Source: CBDCTM01 sp965222005 (GTDB lineage Bacteria > Bacteroidota > Bacteroidia > Chitinophagales > Saprospiraceae). Taken from it: DNA of 64,000 bases. Each line of letters begins with the position of its first letter. The stretch's first letter is position 1. Shown here piece by piece: positions 43,957 to 52,969 of this stretch. The notes beneath the pieces are model-generated. The model made no database searches. It worked only from the letters and a program-made list of their open reading frames with translations, and was not told where the DNA came from. The stretch lies in the NCBI GenBank assembly GCA_965222005.1, contig OZ244935.1, positions 3,472,001-3,536,000 on the forward strand. The letters are read 5' to 3'. The position numbers and the translations under genes are program-made.

Positions 43957-45366
43957 CAGCAATTCTTGCTATTAAAGGAAAAAAAATATGACTGTAAAAA
44001 AATGAGTATATATCTTAGCTATCAAAAGAGATAGCCTATGGTTGACAAATTAATACAAGGTATAAAAATAGGTTTTGACCAAGTAAAAGAGCATCGTTAT
44101 AAAAATGCCCAAATATCATTAGGAGATTATTTGCAATCAGCTTTGGCGATGTTTCATTTAAAAGATGCTTCTTTACACCAGTACCGAATTAACTATCCTC
44201 AGCGCGAAGAAAACTTACAGCAAATATACGATGTGAACTTTCTTCCATCAGATAGTGCTATTCGAGAAGGTATAGATGGGGTATCCCCTGACGATATTCA
44301 AAAGTGTTTTGGGATCGCTCATCAAGAGCTAAGCAATGACGGCATCATGGATGATTATAAGGTATTAGGGCGATACCAAGCCCTCCCTTTTGACGGTACT
44401 CAACACTATTGTAGTGCCAAAACACCCTGTGAACATTGCTTGAAAAAGGAGTATCGCAATAAAAAGGGGGAGGTTACAAAAATAACCTATTCCCATCAGG
44501 CCTTAGCTGCAGTAATGGTGCATCCTGATCATAAAGAAGTATTTCCAATAGCCTGTGAAGCCATTGTTAAACAGGATGGCTCCCAAAAGAATGACTGTGA
44601 ACTTAATGCTTCTAAGCGCCTCATTCCAAAGGTTCGCCAGATGCTTCCCATTGAAGAATATGAATTGCTCGGCATTTTTGACGGTCTATATCCTAATGGT
44701 CCACACATTAAGTTATTAGGCGACTATCAAATGCGCTATATCATTGGCATTCAGGATGGTTATGTATTAATTCAAGTGGATGCACTCAAAGCTAAAGATG
44801 CCTTACAAACTCATATGTGGAATGAGTCAAAGGGTAAAAAAGCGATAGCCCGTTGGGCTAATGACCTAATACTCAATGGACAGCACCAGCAAATTAACAC
44901 CAACTACTTTGAATACGAAGAATTTGATTCTGATGGTAAACGAACCTATTTCAACTCTTGGATAACAGACATTCCCATTGACCAAGACAACATAATGGAG
45001 TTAGTCAAGGTGGGACGTAGCCGTTGGAAAATTGAAAACGAAACGTTTAATACCCTTAAAAATCAAGGGTATCATTTAGAGCATTCATATGGTCATGGCA
45101 AAAAGTACCTCGCAACTAATTTTATGTTGCTCACTTTTTTAGCATTCCTCGTTGACCAGATTGCTCAAAAATTAGACAAGGCCTTCAAAAAGGCATGGAC
45201 TTATTGCAAAACCAAAAAAAACCTTTGGGAAAAAATTCGACAGGTCTTTGATGTGTTACCTTGTATGTCAATGAACGTTATTTACCGATTTATCGCCAGG
45301 GAAATCAAAATCAGCCTCCCTAGGCTCGAATAAATATTTACTTTTTTCTAATAGCGAGAATCGCTG
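43957..45366 (+). mobile_element. IS4-like insertion sequence, copy 2
   Basis: 1,410 bp, same element as 10015-11424 but on the plus strand, with the 9-bp duplication GGTTAAATT (43948-43956 and 45367-45375). Confidence 0.93.
44038..45333 (+). CDS. IS4-like DDE transposase, copy 2
   Basis: 431 residues, identical to the protein at 10048-11343, with the same catalytic candidates (DGTQHYCS, FDGLYPNG, WKIENETFNTLK). It is intact. It is one of only two genes here on the plus strand, because the IS landed in the opposite orientation to the array. Confidence 0.92.
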   Translation: MVDKLIQGIKIGFDQVKEHRYKNAQISLGDYLQSALAMFHLKDASLHQYRINYPQREENLQQIYDVNFLPSDSAIREGIDGVSPDDIQKCFGIAHQELSNDGIMDDYKVLGRYQALPFDGTQHYCSAKTPCEHCLKKEYRNKKGEVTKITYSHQALAAVMVHPDHKEVFPIACEAIVKQDGSQKNDCELNASKRLIPKVRQMLPIEEYELLGIFDGLYPNGPHIKLLGDYQMRYIIGIQDGYVLIQVDALKAKDALQTHMWNESKGKKAIARWANDLILNGQHQQINTNYFEYEEFDSDGKRTYFNSWITDIPIDQDNIMELVKVGRSRWKIENETFNTLKNQGYHLEHSYGHGKKYLATNFMLLTFLAFLVDQIAQKLDKAFKKAWTYCKTKKNLWEKIRQVFDVLPCMSMNVIYRFIAREIKISLPRLE

Positions 45367-45800
45367 GGTTAAATTTTATCAACATTCACAGGCATCATAA
45401 GTACAATTTATCAATCGCCCAGCTTTCGTTTCTTGATTAACGATTAACCAGCTTAGGCCGACAATTTTGTAATTATCTGATAATCAATCAATTACAGTTT
45501 TCATTGGCTGCTTTTCAGTGTCAGGTTTTTCAATTGAGTTTCCAATTATCGAATTTGCTGCCAATCAAAATTCAATCTTGGGATAGACTTTTTGTTAGCC
45601 ATTTCAATTCTCAATTCAATTCACAGTCAAAAACTTCAATTAACTCAAAGAGGCCGTCAGCTAGATTTTACAAGAACTTAACTGAAATTTACTAAGCGGG
45701 TAGGGGAGTCTCTATTCAATAATTTGGGAGCCACGATTTTTCAAATTTACGATTTTGCTCATGGTGTTACTTTCAATTTGTGGGTCGGGAATTTCATAGC

Positions 45801-45868
45801 GCCCAACGGTAAGCATAGCGGCAGTGGCCGAGCGTAGCGAGGTCATTGTCCGCTATGCATTGTTGGGT
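45801..45868 (-). other. attC site 27 (short type)
   Basis: 68 bp, minus-strand R'' ACCCAAC and R' GTTGGGC. It ends the toxin-antitoxin cassette 45807-46682, which begins GTTGGGTAGCC. Confidence 0.92.
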
Positions 45869-45910
45869 GCCGTTTTTCGAGTTTTAAGTTTTTACAATGT
45901 TCTATGATAA

Positions 45911-46267
45911 TTAAATTCTTCGCCGCCTTATTTTGTTCTTATTAATGGTAATAAATTGGTGAGATATTCTTAGTTCTTCTTGTTGTATTTCAATTACTAA
46001 TTTTTTGAGAAATTCTAATATTTGCTCATAGTCTGTTTTTTCATATCTAAGAAAGATTACTGATAAGCCTTTCATCTTGTGTGCAAATACCCACTCTCCA
46101 AAATCTTTATCTTCTGTGATTAATATTTTCTTATTTTCTTTTGCGTAGTTAATTACTTGCTCATCATCTATTCCGGCTTTAATTTCTAATACCCAATCTA
46201 CTTCTATGTCAAGTTTTCTTAGTTCCCTAACAATATTGCCATTTAATCCTTCGTCAGCTAATATCAT
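45911..46267 (-). CDS. DUF5615-type PIN-like toxin
   Basis: A 118-residue PIN-like protein. It begins MILADEGLNGNIVRELRK, as in the DUF5615 family (usually ILLDENL...), and has DDEQVINYAKENKKILITEDKDFGEWVFAHK, where the acidic TEDKDF is the metal-binding hallmark. A probable ribonuclease toxin. It lies 4 nt downstream of a DUF433 antitoxin gene, the standard partnership. The C-terminus ends in a very basic tail (NKNKIRRRRI). Start is ATG 46267. The cassette is compact, with the attC about 40 nt after the stop. Confidence 0.9.
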   Translation of the reverse strand: MILADEGLNGNIVRELRKLDIEVDWVLEIKAGIDDEQVINYAKENKKILITEDKDFGEWVFAHKMKGLSVIFLRYEKTDYEQILEFLKKLVIEIQQEELRISHQFITINKNKIRRRRI

Positions 46268-46271
46268 AATA

Positions 46272-46502
46272 TCATGCAGCTTTTATTACTTCTTCATTTT
46301 CTATTACTGATGCCGCATATGTAATTGACGCAAATATATCTTTCATTTTTATATGTGGATACATCTCTATTATTTCTTCAGGATTATATCCATCTGCCAT
46401 TTTTCGAAGAATTAGTTCAACTGTGATTCTTGTCCCTTTAATGATCGGCTTTCCCAGCATTATTTTTGGGTTTGATTCTATGTGATTTCTTATTTCTATC
46501 AT
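46272..46502 (-). CDS. DUF433 antitoxin
   Basis: A 76-residue DUF433 protein: HIESNPKIMLGKPIIKGTRITVELILRKMADGYNPEEIIEMYPHIKMKDIFASITYA is the classic 'GKPxIxGTRIxVxxIL...G.s.eei...yp.l...di.aAl.ya' signature, which folds as a helix-turn-helix. It would repress its own operon and neutralise the DUF5615-type toxin encoded next. The start is ATG 46502, with about 170 nt of AT-rich leader to the cassette start. Confidence 0.93.
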   Translation of the reverse strand: MIEIRNHIESNPKIMLGKPIIKGTRITVELILRKMADGYNPEEIIEMYPHIKMKDIFASITYAASVIENEEVIKAA

Positions 46503-46676
46503 GATTTATACTATTTTTAAGGAAGTTAATTGATTTTTGTGACCTTTGCCAATTTATTCCATTAATATTTAGCCCAAATTGCTCTATCTCTCCTGTTTTA
46601 CACTATAATCAAAATATTATTTTGTGCATTGCCTCTTATCAAATCGATTTAATAATATTATTTTGTATCAATGGCT

Positions 46677-46742
46677 ACCCAACGTTCCGCGTATGTGGCG
46701 TGCCGCCGATTAGGCGGTATGTACATATACGCATTGTTGGCA
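46677..46742 (-). other. attC site 28 (short type)
   Basis: 66 bp, minus-strand R'' TGCCAAC and R' GTTGGGT. It ends cassette 46683-48854, whose start (GTTGTGTATAAT) does not match its R''. Confidence 0.9.
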
Positions 46743-46769
46743 GCAGGCTTCTTTTTCAATCTACCAATT

Positions 46770-47093
46770 TCAATCTACCAATGTTTCCTTGATTATTCTT
46801 TTTACTTCTGAAATTTCAGTATTTATCAATTTTCCGACCTTCTTGTACACACGTTTTTTATCTATTGTCCTAATTTGTTCAATGACTACCCAATTTTTTT
46901 TTCCTTTGACTTTAATCTCAACCCTTGTGGGATAACTTTTGGATTTTGAGGTAATTGGTGCAACTATTATCGTTCTCAAATTATCATTTATTTCATTTGG
47001 TGAAATAGCTAAGCAAGGTCTTATTTTTTTTATTTCACTGCCAATTGTTGGGTCTAAATTAACAATGACTATATCATATTGCGATATTTTCAT
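46770..47093 (-). CDS. MazF/PemK-family toxin
   Basis: A 107-residue MazF-like endoribonuclease. Family marks are QYDIVIVNLDPTIGSEIKKIRPCLAISPNEIN (the 'G.V..V.l.P..G.E..k.RP.liis' strand pair) and RTIIVAPITSKSKSYPTRVEI, then VVIEQIRTIDKKRVYKKVG. It cuts mRNA when free of antitoxin. It overlaps the antitoxin gene upstream by 4 nt. Start is ATG 47093. It is located about 30 nt from the attC at its 3' side. Confidence 0.93.
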   Translation of the reverse strand: MKISQYDIVIVNLDPTIGSEIKKIRPCLAISPNEINDNLRTIIVAPITSKSKSYPTRVEIKVKGKKNWVVIEQIRTIDKKRVYKKVGKLINTEISEVKRIIKETLVD

Positions 47094-47329
47094 AGCTCCC
47101 AGTTTTCATCTTCAAAAACATCATCAATTAATAATTCATCATCTCCTCTATCTGCCATTTTTTTGAACGCTTTGTCCCATCCATCACGAACCTTTTTTAC
47201 TGGTCTTAAAATTAAAAACCCTTCTTTGAAAATTAATTCAACCTTATCCGTGATGTCATATCTTTCCAAGATAGTTTTTGCAAGTCTAATTCCTTTTGAA
47301 TTTCCGATTTGAATAATTGAAATTTCCAT
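47090..47329 (-). CDS. MazE-like AbrB-fold antitoxin
   Basis: A 79-residue protein with an N-terminal swapped-hairpin AbrB domain (IIQIGNSKGIRLAKTILERYDITDKVELIFKEGFLILRPV) and an acidic C-terminal tail (DELLIDDVFEDENWEL) that would plug the toxin. It heads the operon with the MazF-like gene. Start is ATG 47329. About 90 nt of leader separate it from the IS481 upstream, where the original cassette start has been lost. Confidence 0.93.
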   Translation of the reverse strand: MEISIIQIGNSKGIRLAKTILERYDITDKVELIFKEGFLILRPVKKVRDGWDKAFKKMADRGDDELLIDDVFEDENWEL

Positions 47330-47419
47330 AAATCATAATTTAAATGTAAATACTATGTAATTACAAAATTATCTTCTTTTTTATTCAAATCCAAGTTTTT
47401 TTCTTCTTTTTTCTCTTGC

Positions 47420-48843
47420 GGGGTGCAACAGACATCGTACACACAGTTCAATAGACATGGGTTACACTTTTTATTCATAAATATAATACTTTTCTTCCAG
47501 AGCAGCCCTGGCTGTGGAGCGTAGCGGAACAGCCAGGGCTGCTGCGATTTTAATTTACCCCCCCCGACGCCTTCCGTTCATATCTTTATCAGAATCTAAT
47601 AAATGATATTTACCCTTTTGAACTTGTTCGCCTTCTTTAAAATATCCCAGAGGATAATTTCTATAGAATACTTGATAAATTCTATTCCCTAATTTTTTAA
47701 TTCCGACATATTTACCGATGAGACATCTGCTAATATTCACCCATTCGTAAGCACCCCATCTGATGGCTCCACTTGCAGTAACTTTCTTGACCATCAAATC
47801 GGAATCGTATTCTATTGGAGCTATTTTATCAGACCATTCTCTATTGGATAACTGATGAACTTTACCGGGCGTTTTCATATCTAATTTTTCGTGAGGTCGT
47901 TCAAAATTATATTCCTTAACAAAGGCATTCATTCGTCTGTTCTGACTTCTGAGATTATGAGCAGGAGGTTTACAGCAACGAGCTTTAAGATCTTTATGCA
48001 TACGCTCGTGACGTCCATTTTGGTCAGGTCTGCCTGGATCGGAAAACACAGGTTGGATGCCATGATCCAAAAGCCAGTAGGACAAATATCCGTATCCTGC
48101 AGGGCTTTGAATGGACGCAAAAGCACTCCCATTGTCCGTATGGAAGTATTTTGGTTTTCCATATTGCTTAAAAACTTTTTTGAGGACAGAGATTACATTT
48201 TTGGTATTTTCATTATACTGGCCTTGAATATCGAAAATAAATCGAGAACAGGAATCGCAAATAGTCAAAGGAAAGCATCGTTTTTTATTACCGAGTAAAA
48301 AGGAACCTTTATAATCAGCGGACCAAATTTCGTTACATTGCTGAGGATCGAAAACGGGGTAGGAGGGTTCGATTTTTCTTCTTCTCTTTTTGGGTGTAAC
48401 TAAGCCTTGTCTGATTAAAATATTGTGAATAGTAGTTACACTGGGGACTAAATTTTCATCAAATTTTTCAATGACTTTAATTCTGATTTTTTTAGCACCC
48501 CAATTTTTTTTACCTCTCCAGAATTTTATTTCATCAATAATGTTTTGATCAGTTGAATCAGGACTATTTAAAGGTTTACGAGATCGATCAGCTAAATGGT
48601 GGATACCATTTTCTTTATATCTATTAATAATTTTATAGCCAGTTTTTCTACTGATGCAATAAGCTTCGCACAAGCTATTAAAATAAAATTGTCCGCTTTC
48701 CCATTCGCGAATAAAAGCAATTTTTTGATCCATAGGTGTGTTGTTTTTCCAAGGCATAGCATTTTATTATGCAATTTATGCCTTTTTAAAAGTGTCACCT
48801 ATGTCTGTTGAACTCTGTCACCTATGTCTGTTGTTCGTACCTC
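47420..48843 (-). mobile_element. IS481-family element, copy 3
   Basis: 1,424 bp, same as the other two but closing in GTACCTC. The left flank is ...TTCTCTTGC and the right flank ATTATACACAAC. No target duplication. It again ends at an AT 10 nt from the attC R' arm. Confidence 0.88.
47555..48757 (-). CDS. IS481-family transposase, copy 3
   Basis: 400 residues, identical to the copies at 22204 and 25807, with intact helix-turn-helix and DDE residues. It lies upstream of the MazEF-like operon in the same direction; the strong stem-loop (47502-47542) after its stop could insulate that operon. Confidence 0.94.
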   Translation of the reverse strand: MPWKNNTPMDQKIAFIREWESGQFYFNSLCEAYCISRKTGYKIINRYKENGIHHLADRSRKPLNSPDSTDQNIIDEIKFWRGKKNWGAKKIRIKVIEKFDENLVPSVTTIHNILIRQGLVTPKKRRRKIEPSYPVFDPQQCNEIWSADYKGSFLLGNKKRCFPLTICDSCSRFIFDIQGQYNENTKNVISVLKKVFKQYGKPKYFHTDNGSAFASIQSPAGYGYLSYWLLDHGIQPVFSDPGRPDQNGRHERMHKDLKARCCKPPAHNLRSQNRRMNAFVKEYNFERPHEKLDMKTPGKVHQLSNREWSDKIAPIEYDSDLMVKKVTASGAIRWGAYEWVNISRCLIGKYVGIKKLGNRIYQVFYRNYPLGYFKEGEQVQKGKYHLLDSDKDMNGRRRGG

Positions 48844-48848
48844 ATTAT

Positions 48849-48973
48849 ACACAACGGTCTGCGTAAACGCCGTGCGGCATTCAAGGTGCTGAAAGGAACT
48901 GCAAAATTCTTTATCAGCCAAAAAGCATTTTATCTTCCAAGTAGCCGCATGGACGCTTTACGCTTTGTTACCT
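48849..48973 (-). other. attC site 29 (long type)
   Basis: 125 bp, minus-strand R'' AGGTAAC and R' GTTGTGT. It ends the family B cassette 48855-49449. Confidence 0.94.
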
Positions 48974-49449
48974 ATCCGTATTTCGGCGCGCACAGCGCCG
49001 TTTCTGAGGATAGTTTGAAAGGAACTGTTGAGCCCTTTATTTATCGCATTCACCACTGGAACAAAAGAGTTCTTTAGGTGGTGGTATAAATATATAACAT
49101 TTTTCCTTAATCCGTGAATTTGACTGTCAATTTGTAGTTGGGCCCCAGAGGAGAATTTGGGTCTAATTTATGGACTCATAGCTTTCGCTGGAAGATTTAA
49201 CAATTTGGCTGACTCAGTGCCGATCAAAGAATTATTGTGTGAAGAATAATTTCCCGTGATTATTGCTTTTAATTATTGTTGATCCCAGGCCCTGGTTCTT
49301 AGTTTGTAAAAAGCTTATCGAAGAAATTTTTAAGCGGGTAGGGCGATCACTTTGGATGCTGTATCTTGACGAATTCATTCAATTTTTCCAGGCGTAATTT
49401 GGGACTAATTTAGAATCGAGGGATGGCCTTAAAATTCTATGGTAGGTAA
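48855..49449 (-). repeat. ORF-less cassette, family B copy 3
   Basis: 595 bp, close to the copies at 7552 and 8148. No supported gene. Confidence 0.88.
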
Positions 49450-49509
49450 CGGGAAGCATAGCTGCCGTGCGACCGTTTAGGGAGTATGGTCAGCTATGCA
49501 TTGTTCCAT
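49444..49509 (-). other. attC site 30 (short type)
   Basis: 66 bp, minus-strand R'' ATGGAAC and R' GTTACCT. It ends cassette 49450-54879, whose start (GTTAGCGGC) does not match its R''. Confidence 0.9.
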
Positions 49510-49606
49510 GCAGGCTTTATTTTTTATTCAAATTCTGTCCATTTTAAAACTTTGTATTTGTCATCTTTAAGCCCAATTACCAATTTTAAAATACTTCCTT
49601 CTTTAT

Positions 49607-50751
49607 TTAGACTTTGGACGAAAACGGAAGCATCTCCAACATAAATGTTAGGTCAAAATCCCGGATAGATTCGAAGTCTTTTATGCGACTTTCTTGTTAT
49701 TGCGCTTATTAGAGGTCTTTTTTACGACCTTATATCGAGTTCTTTGAATTTGTGTTTCGCCTTTTTGTCTCGGCCTACCTTTTTTGGACTTTAGCGGTTT
49801 GAATGGGTTTTGTTCAAAAGTCAAAAAAAGTGATTCGGCAGCATGCCATGTCTGTGCAATAGACAATCTATGTCCGCTGTCAGGCTGTTGATTTTGGGGT
49901 AGGTACTTTCGCCATTCTCTTGGACGAAAGTCCGCTTCGTCACTTGCGATGTAAAGTAGCCAAACAGTTAGTTGATAAATCAACAACCAATTGTCAAAAT
50001 GTTCTAGTACAGGAGTTTGCAGTTTATCAATCATCAACCGTTGCTTGGCAAATCGAAGACTTGGTTCGATATCATAACGTTTACGATAAGTATGATATCC
50101 TTCGGGAGTGGTTACTTCATTTTTCCGTTTACCGCTAAGAGCTACAAACATGTCTCGACTAAATATCGCTTTTCCCGTTTCAGCATCCCGAACTTTAACA
50201 GCTAAAATGTCCATTGGCTTGTCTTTCATGTTGTGGCCATTTTTAGATCGAATCAGCATATTGTTCCATCGGAATATTTGAACAACAATCTTTCTACCTT
50301 TTTTTGTTGTTGCCTCCAGCTCAAAAAAATCGTTATGAGGAACTTCAAAAATAGATTGTTGATATACTGTATAGGGCTGTTTTGTTTTAGGATGCTTTTT
50401 GTAGCTTTTGTTCCTGCTCTCTGAAATCAGGTAAAGTTTTTGATTGTAAATTTTGGGTGCTCCTTTACTTTGGATCGAAGGGGCTTTACCTGTACCAGTC
50501 CATACCTTCATGCCTGATTTTAAGCGGGCAATACTGACCAGATCATCATATTTAAATGCCTCGGCCAAATAAGCACCATTGCCGTATTTACTATCTAATG
50601 TATTGAGGCATAGCTTCTGGCCCAAATCCAAGTGAGGATGGTTGAGCAATTCTTCCAGTTGCTCCAACGCTGTTTGAGAAGCGGTTTTGTTGATCGCAAC
50701 ACGGGATATACTAAAACACGGGATATACTAAAAGGTAAACTCCAATTGGTA
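49607..50751 (-). mobile_element. IS701-like element, truncated inverted copy
   Basis: It has the outer end TTAGACTTTGGACGAAAA and lacks the other end. It was cut where the complete copy (50752-52382) inserted. A short direct repeat, ACACGGGATATACTAAA, marks the damaged inner end (about 50699-50731). Confidence 0.88.
49681..50667 (-). pseudogene. IS701-like transposase, 5'-truncated
   Basis: It carries the C-terminal 328 residues of the transposase, identical to residues about 170-497 of the complete copy at 50815-52308. It keeps NTLDSKYGNGAY and YDIEPSLRF but lacks the first catalytic Asp and the original start, so it is inactive. Confidence 0.9.
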
Positions 50752-52382
50752 TTAGACTTTGGACGAAAAAGATGTCGATTATGAAAAAGGCAGAACAGCG
50801 ATTATCTTGTTTTTATGCAAACAATAACAAGAAGCAATCTGTTCTGCCATGAAATTTTATATTCAAAGATACGTCGTAGTCGAGCAACGACCAATTTAAT
50901 CATGGCATTATCCTCGTATAAAGGAGCAAAATCTCCGACTGAATTAAGTCTTTCGCCTCTGTACCATTATAAGTATGGTAGTATAAGTAAGGTAGTAAGT
51001 AACCTTTCGCGGAATGAAGAAGAGTATGGTAAAGTTCGAAAATTCTTTCAATCGCTCTGTTATGCTTATTATTCACCAGCAGTGGAAGACACAGGTCGAG
51101 TATTATTACAAACCGATACTACACCAATACAAAAGCCCCATTCGGACACACTGGAAGGTCGAACCTATATAGCTATACCAAACAATGTGATCAAGGGCAA
51201 CAAACCGTTGGGTATTGGCTATGAAGTATCCCTTATTAATTTATCCGATGGAGGTACCAATTGGAGTTTACCTCTTAGTATATCCCGTGTTGCGATCAAC
51301 AAAACCGCTTCTCAAACAGCGTTGGAGCAACTGGAAGAATTGCTCAACCATCCTCACTTGGATTTGGGCCAGAAGCTATGCCTCAATACATTAGATAGTA
51401 AATACGGCAATGGTGCTTATTTGGCCGAGGCATTTAAATATGATGATCTGGTCAGTATTGCCCGCTTAAAATCAGGCATGAAGGTATGGACTGGTACAGG
51501 TAAAGCCCCTTCGATCCAAAGTAAAGGAGCACCCAAAATTTACAATCAAAAACTTTACCTGATTTCAGAGAGCAGGAACAAAAGCTACAAAAAGCATCCT
51601 AAAACAAAACAGCCCTATACAGTATATCAACAATCTATTTTTGAAGTTCCTCATAACGATTTTTTTGAGCTGGAGGCAACAACAAAAAAAGGTAGAAAGA
51701 TTGTTGTTCAAATATTCCGATGGAACAATATGCTGATTCGATCTAAAAATGGCCACAACATGAAAGACAAGCCAATGGACATTTTAGCTGTTAAAGTTCG
51801 GGATGCTGAAACGGGAAAAGCGATATTTAGTCGAGACATGTTTGTAGCTCTTAGCGGTAAACGGAAAAATGAAGTAACCACTCCCGAAGGATATCATACT
51901 TATCGTAAACGTTATGATATCGAACCAAGTCTTCGATTTGCCAAGCAACGGTTGATGATTGATAAACTGCAAACTCCTGTACTAGAACATTTTGACAATT
52001 GGTTGTTGATTTATCAACTAACTGTTTGGCTACTTTACATCGCAAGTGACGAAGCGGACTTTCGTCCAAGAGAATGGCGAAAGTACCTACCCCAAAATCA
52101 ACAGCCTGACAGCGGACATAGATTGTCTATTGCACAGACATGGCATGCTGCCGAATCACTTTTTTTGACTTTTGAACAAAACCCATTCAAACCGCTAAAG
52201 TCCAAAAAAGGTAGGCCGAGACAAAAAGGCGAAACACAAATTCAAAGAACTCGATATAAGGTCGTAAAAAAGACCTCTAATAAGCGCAATAACAAGAAAG
52301 TCGCATAAAAGACTTCGAATCTATCCGGGATTTTGACCTAACATTTATGTTGGAGATGCTTCCGTTTTCGTCCAAAGTCTAA
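50752..52382 (+). mobile_element. IS701-like element, complete copy
   Basis: 1,631 bp with ends TTAGACTTTGGACGAAAA / inverted. With the truncated copy it forms an inverted pair flanked by TTCTTTAT (49599-49606 and 52383-52390). Confidence 0.9.
50815..52308 (+). CDS. DDE transposase, IS701-like
   Basis: A 497-residue transposase on the plus strand. Likely catalytic residues: Asp in LLQTDTTPIQKP, Asp in NTLDSKYGNGAYLAEA, and Glu in RKRYDIEPSLRFAKQRLMIDKLQTP. The C-terminus has a Lys/Arg-rich GRPRQKGETQIQRTRYKV tail. The region RYDIE..RF.KQ and GRP+KG tail resemble a group of IS4/IS701-like transposases common in other phyla, but the family call is tentative. The gene is complete and was probably the last to transpose at this locus. 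Confidence 0.85.
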   Translation: MQTITRSNLFCHEILYSKIRRSRATTNLIMALSSYKGAKSPTELSLSPLYHYKYGSISKVVSNLSRNEEEYGKVRKFFQSLCYAYYSPAVEDTGRVLLQTDTTPIQKPHSDTLEGRTYIAIPNNVIKGNKPLGIGYEVSLINLSDGGTNWSLPLSISRVAINKTASQTALEQLEELLNHPHLDLGQKLCLNTLDSKYGNGAYLAEAFKYDDLVSIARLKSGMKVWTGTGKAPSIQSKGAPKIYNQKLYLISESRNKSYKKHPKTKQPYTVYQQSIFEVPHNDFFELEATTKKGRKIVVQIFRWNNMLIRSKNGHNMKDKPMDILAVKVRDAETGKAIFSRDMFVALSGKRKNEVTTPEGYHTYRKRYDIEPSLRFAKQRLMIDKLQTPVLEHFDNWLLIYQLTVWLLYIASDEADFRPREWRKYLPQNQQPDSGHRLSIAQTWHAAESLFLTFEQNPFKPLKSKKGRPRQKGETQIQRTRYKVVKKTSNKRNNKKVA

Positions 52383-52969
52383 TTCTTTATCTGCACTTAG
52401 AATTAATTCTGGATTTTTATCATTTATTATATCTCCAACGAAATCTATTCTAAATGGTAATCTTCCACATCCAAAATATGAATTTATATCTTTTATTATT
52501 CGACAATTTCTGAATATCTCATATTTCTCTTTTCGTGCTTTGTCTTCAATTTCGAAACTTAAAATTTCATCTTCGTCAATAATTTTTGATTTAGCTTGAA
52601 GTATAATGTTTTCGTTTATTTGGATTTCGTTTCCAATTTCTATTTGCTGAGCTTCTAACTTTTTATTTGTATTATTATTTAAATCTAATTTCTTATTCGA
52701 GTTGAAAATCAAAATTGACTCTTCATTTAAAGTCAAAATATTTCCTTCAAAATCATTCTCCTCATCTTTGACAAATTGTATTTTCGGATTGCACTTTTTT
52801 ATTTCACTTTGGGAATTAATCAAAAACCAATTTCCCTTTTCATTGATAGATTCAACTTTTTCGCCTTCGAAGTAAAGCCTATTTGTTTGACTTTTACAGC
52901 TATTTGCAAAAAGTGAAATTATAAAAATTAGGATTTGATATTTAAGAGCACTCATTTTTCTTTTTTTCT

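Larger units (their letters stand above)
43767..45806 (-). repeat. ORF-poor cassette, divergent family C, carrying IS4-like element
   Basis: The cassette starts GTTGGGCGCTATGAAATTCCC, like family C, and shares GTTATATTTAT and AGTTCCCTTGAAAAATTTG near its end. The body is otherwise diverged. Without the IS it would be about 620 bp. The right part (45376-45800) has no gene. The left part has one short frame ending in the attC (43709-43936). Confidence 0.82.
49524..52955 (-). pseudogene. lipoprotein gene split by IS701-like elements
   Basis: The 5' part starts at ATG 52955 (MSALKYQILIFIISLFANSCKSQ, lipobox FANSC) and runs to LILSADKE. The 3' part (49524-49598) continues GSILKLVIGLKDDKYKVLKWTEFE and stop. 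Removing 49607-52382 and one copy of the 8-bp duplication TTCTTTAT restores one frame of about 230 residues. The C-terminal VGDIINDKNPELILSADKEGSILKL resembles an FG-GAP/VCBS-type calcium-binding repeat ('gDinnDGkpELil...'). Otherwise unknown, presumably a surface lipoprotein. The second group II intron lies just upstream of its start. Confidence 0.86.
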
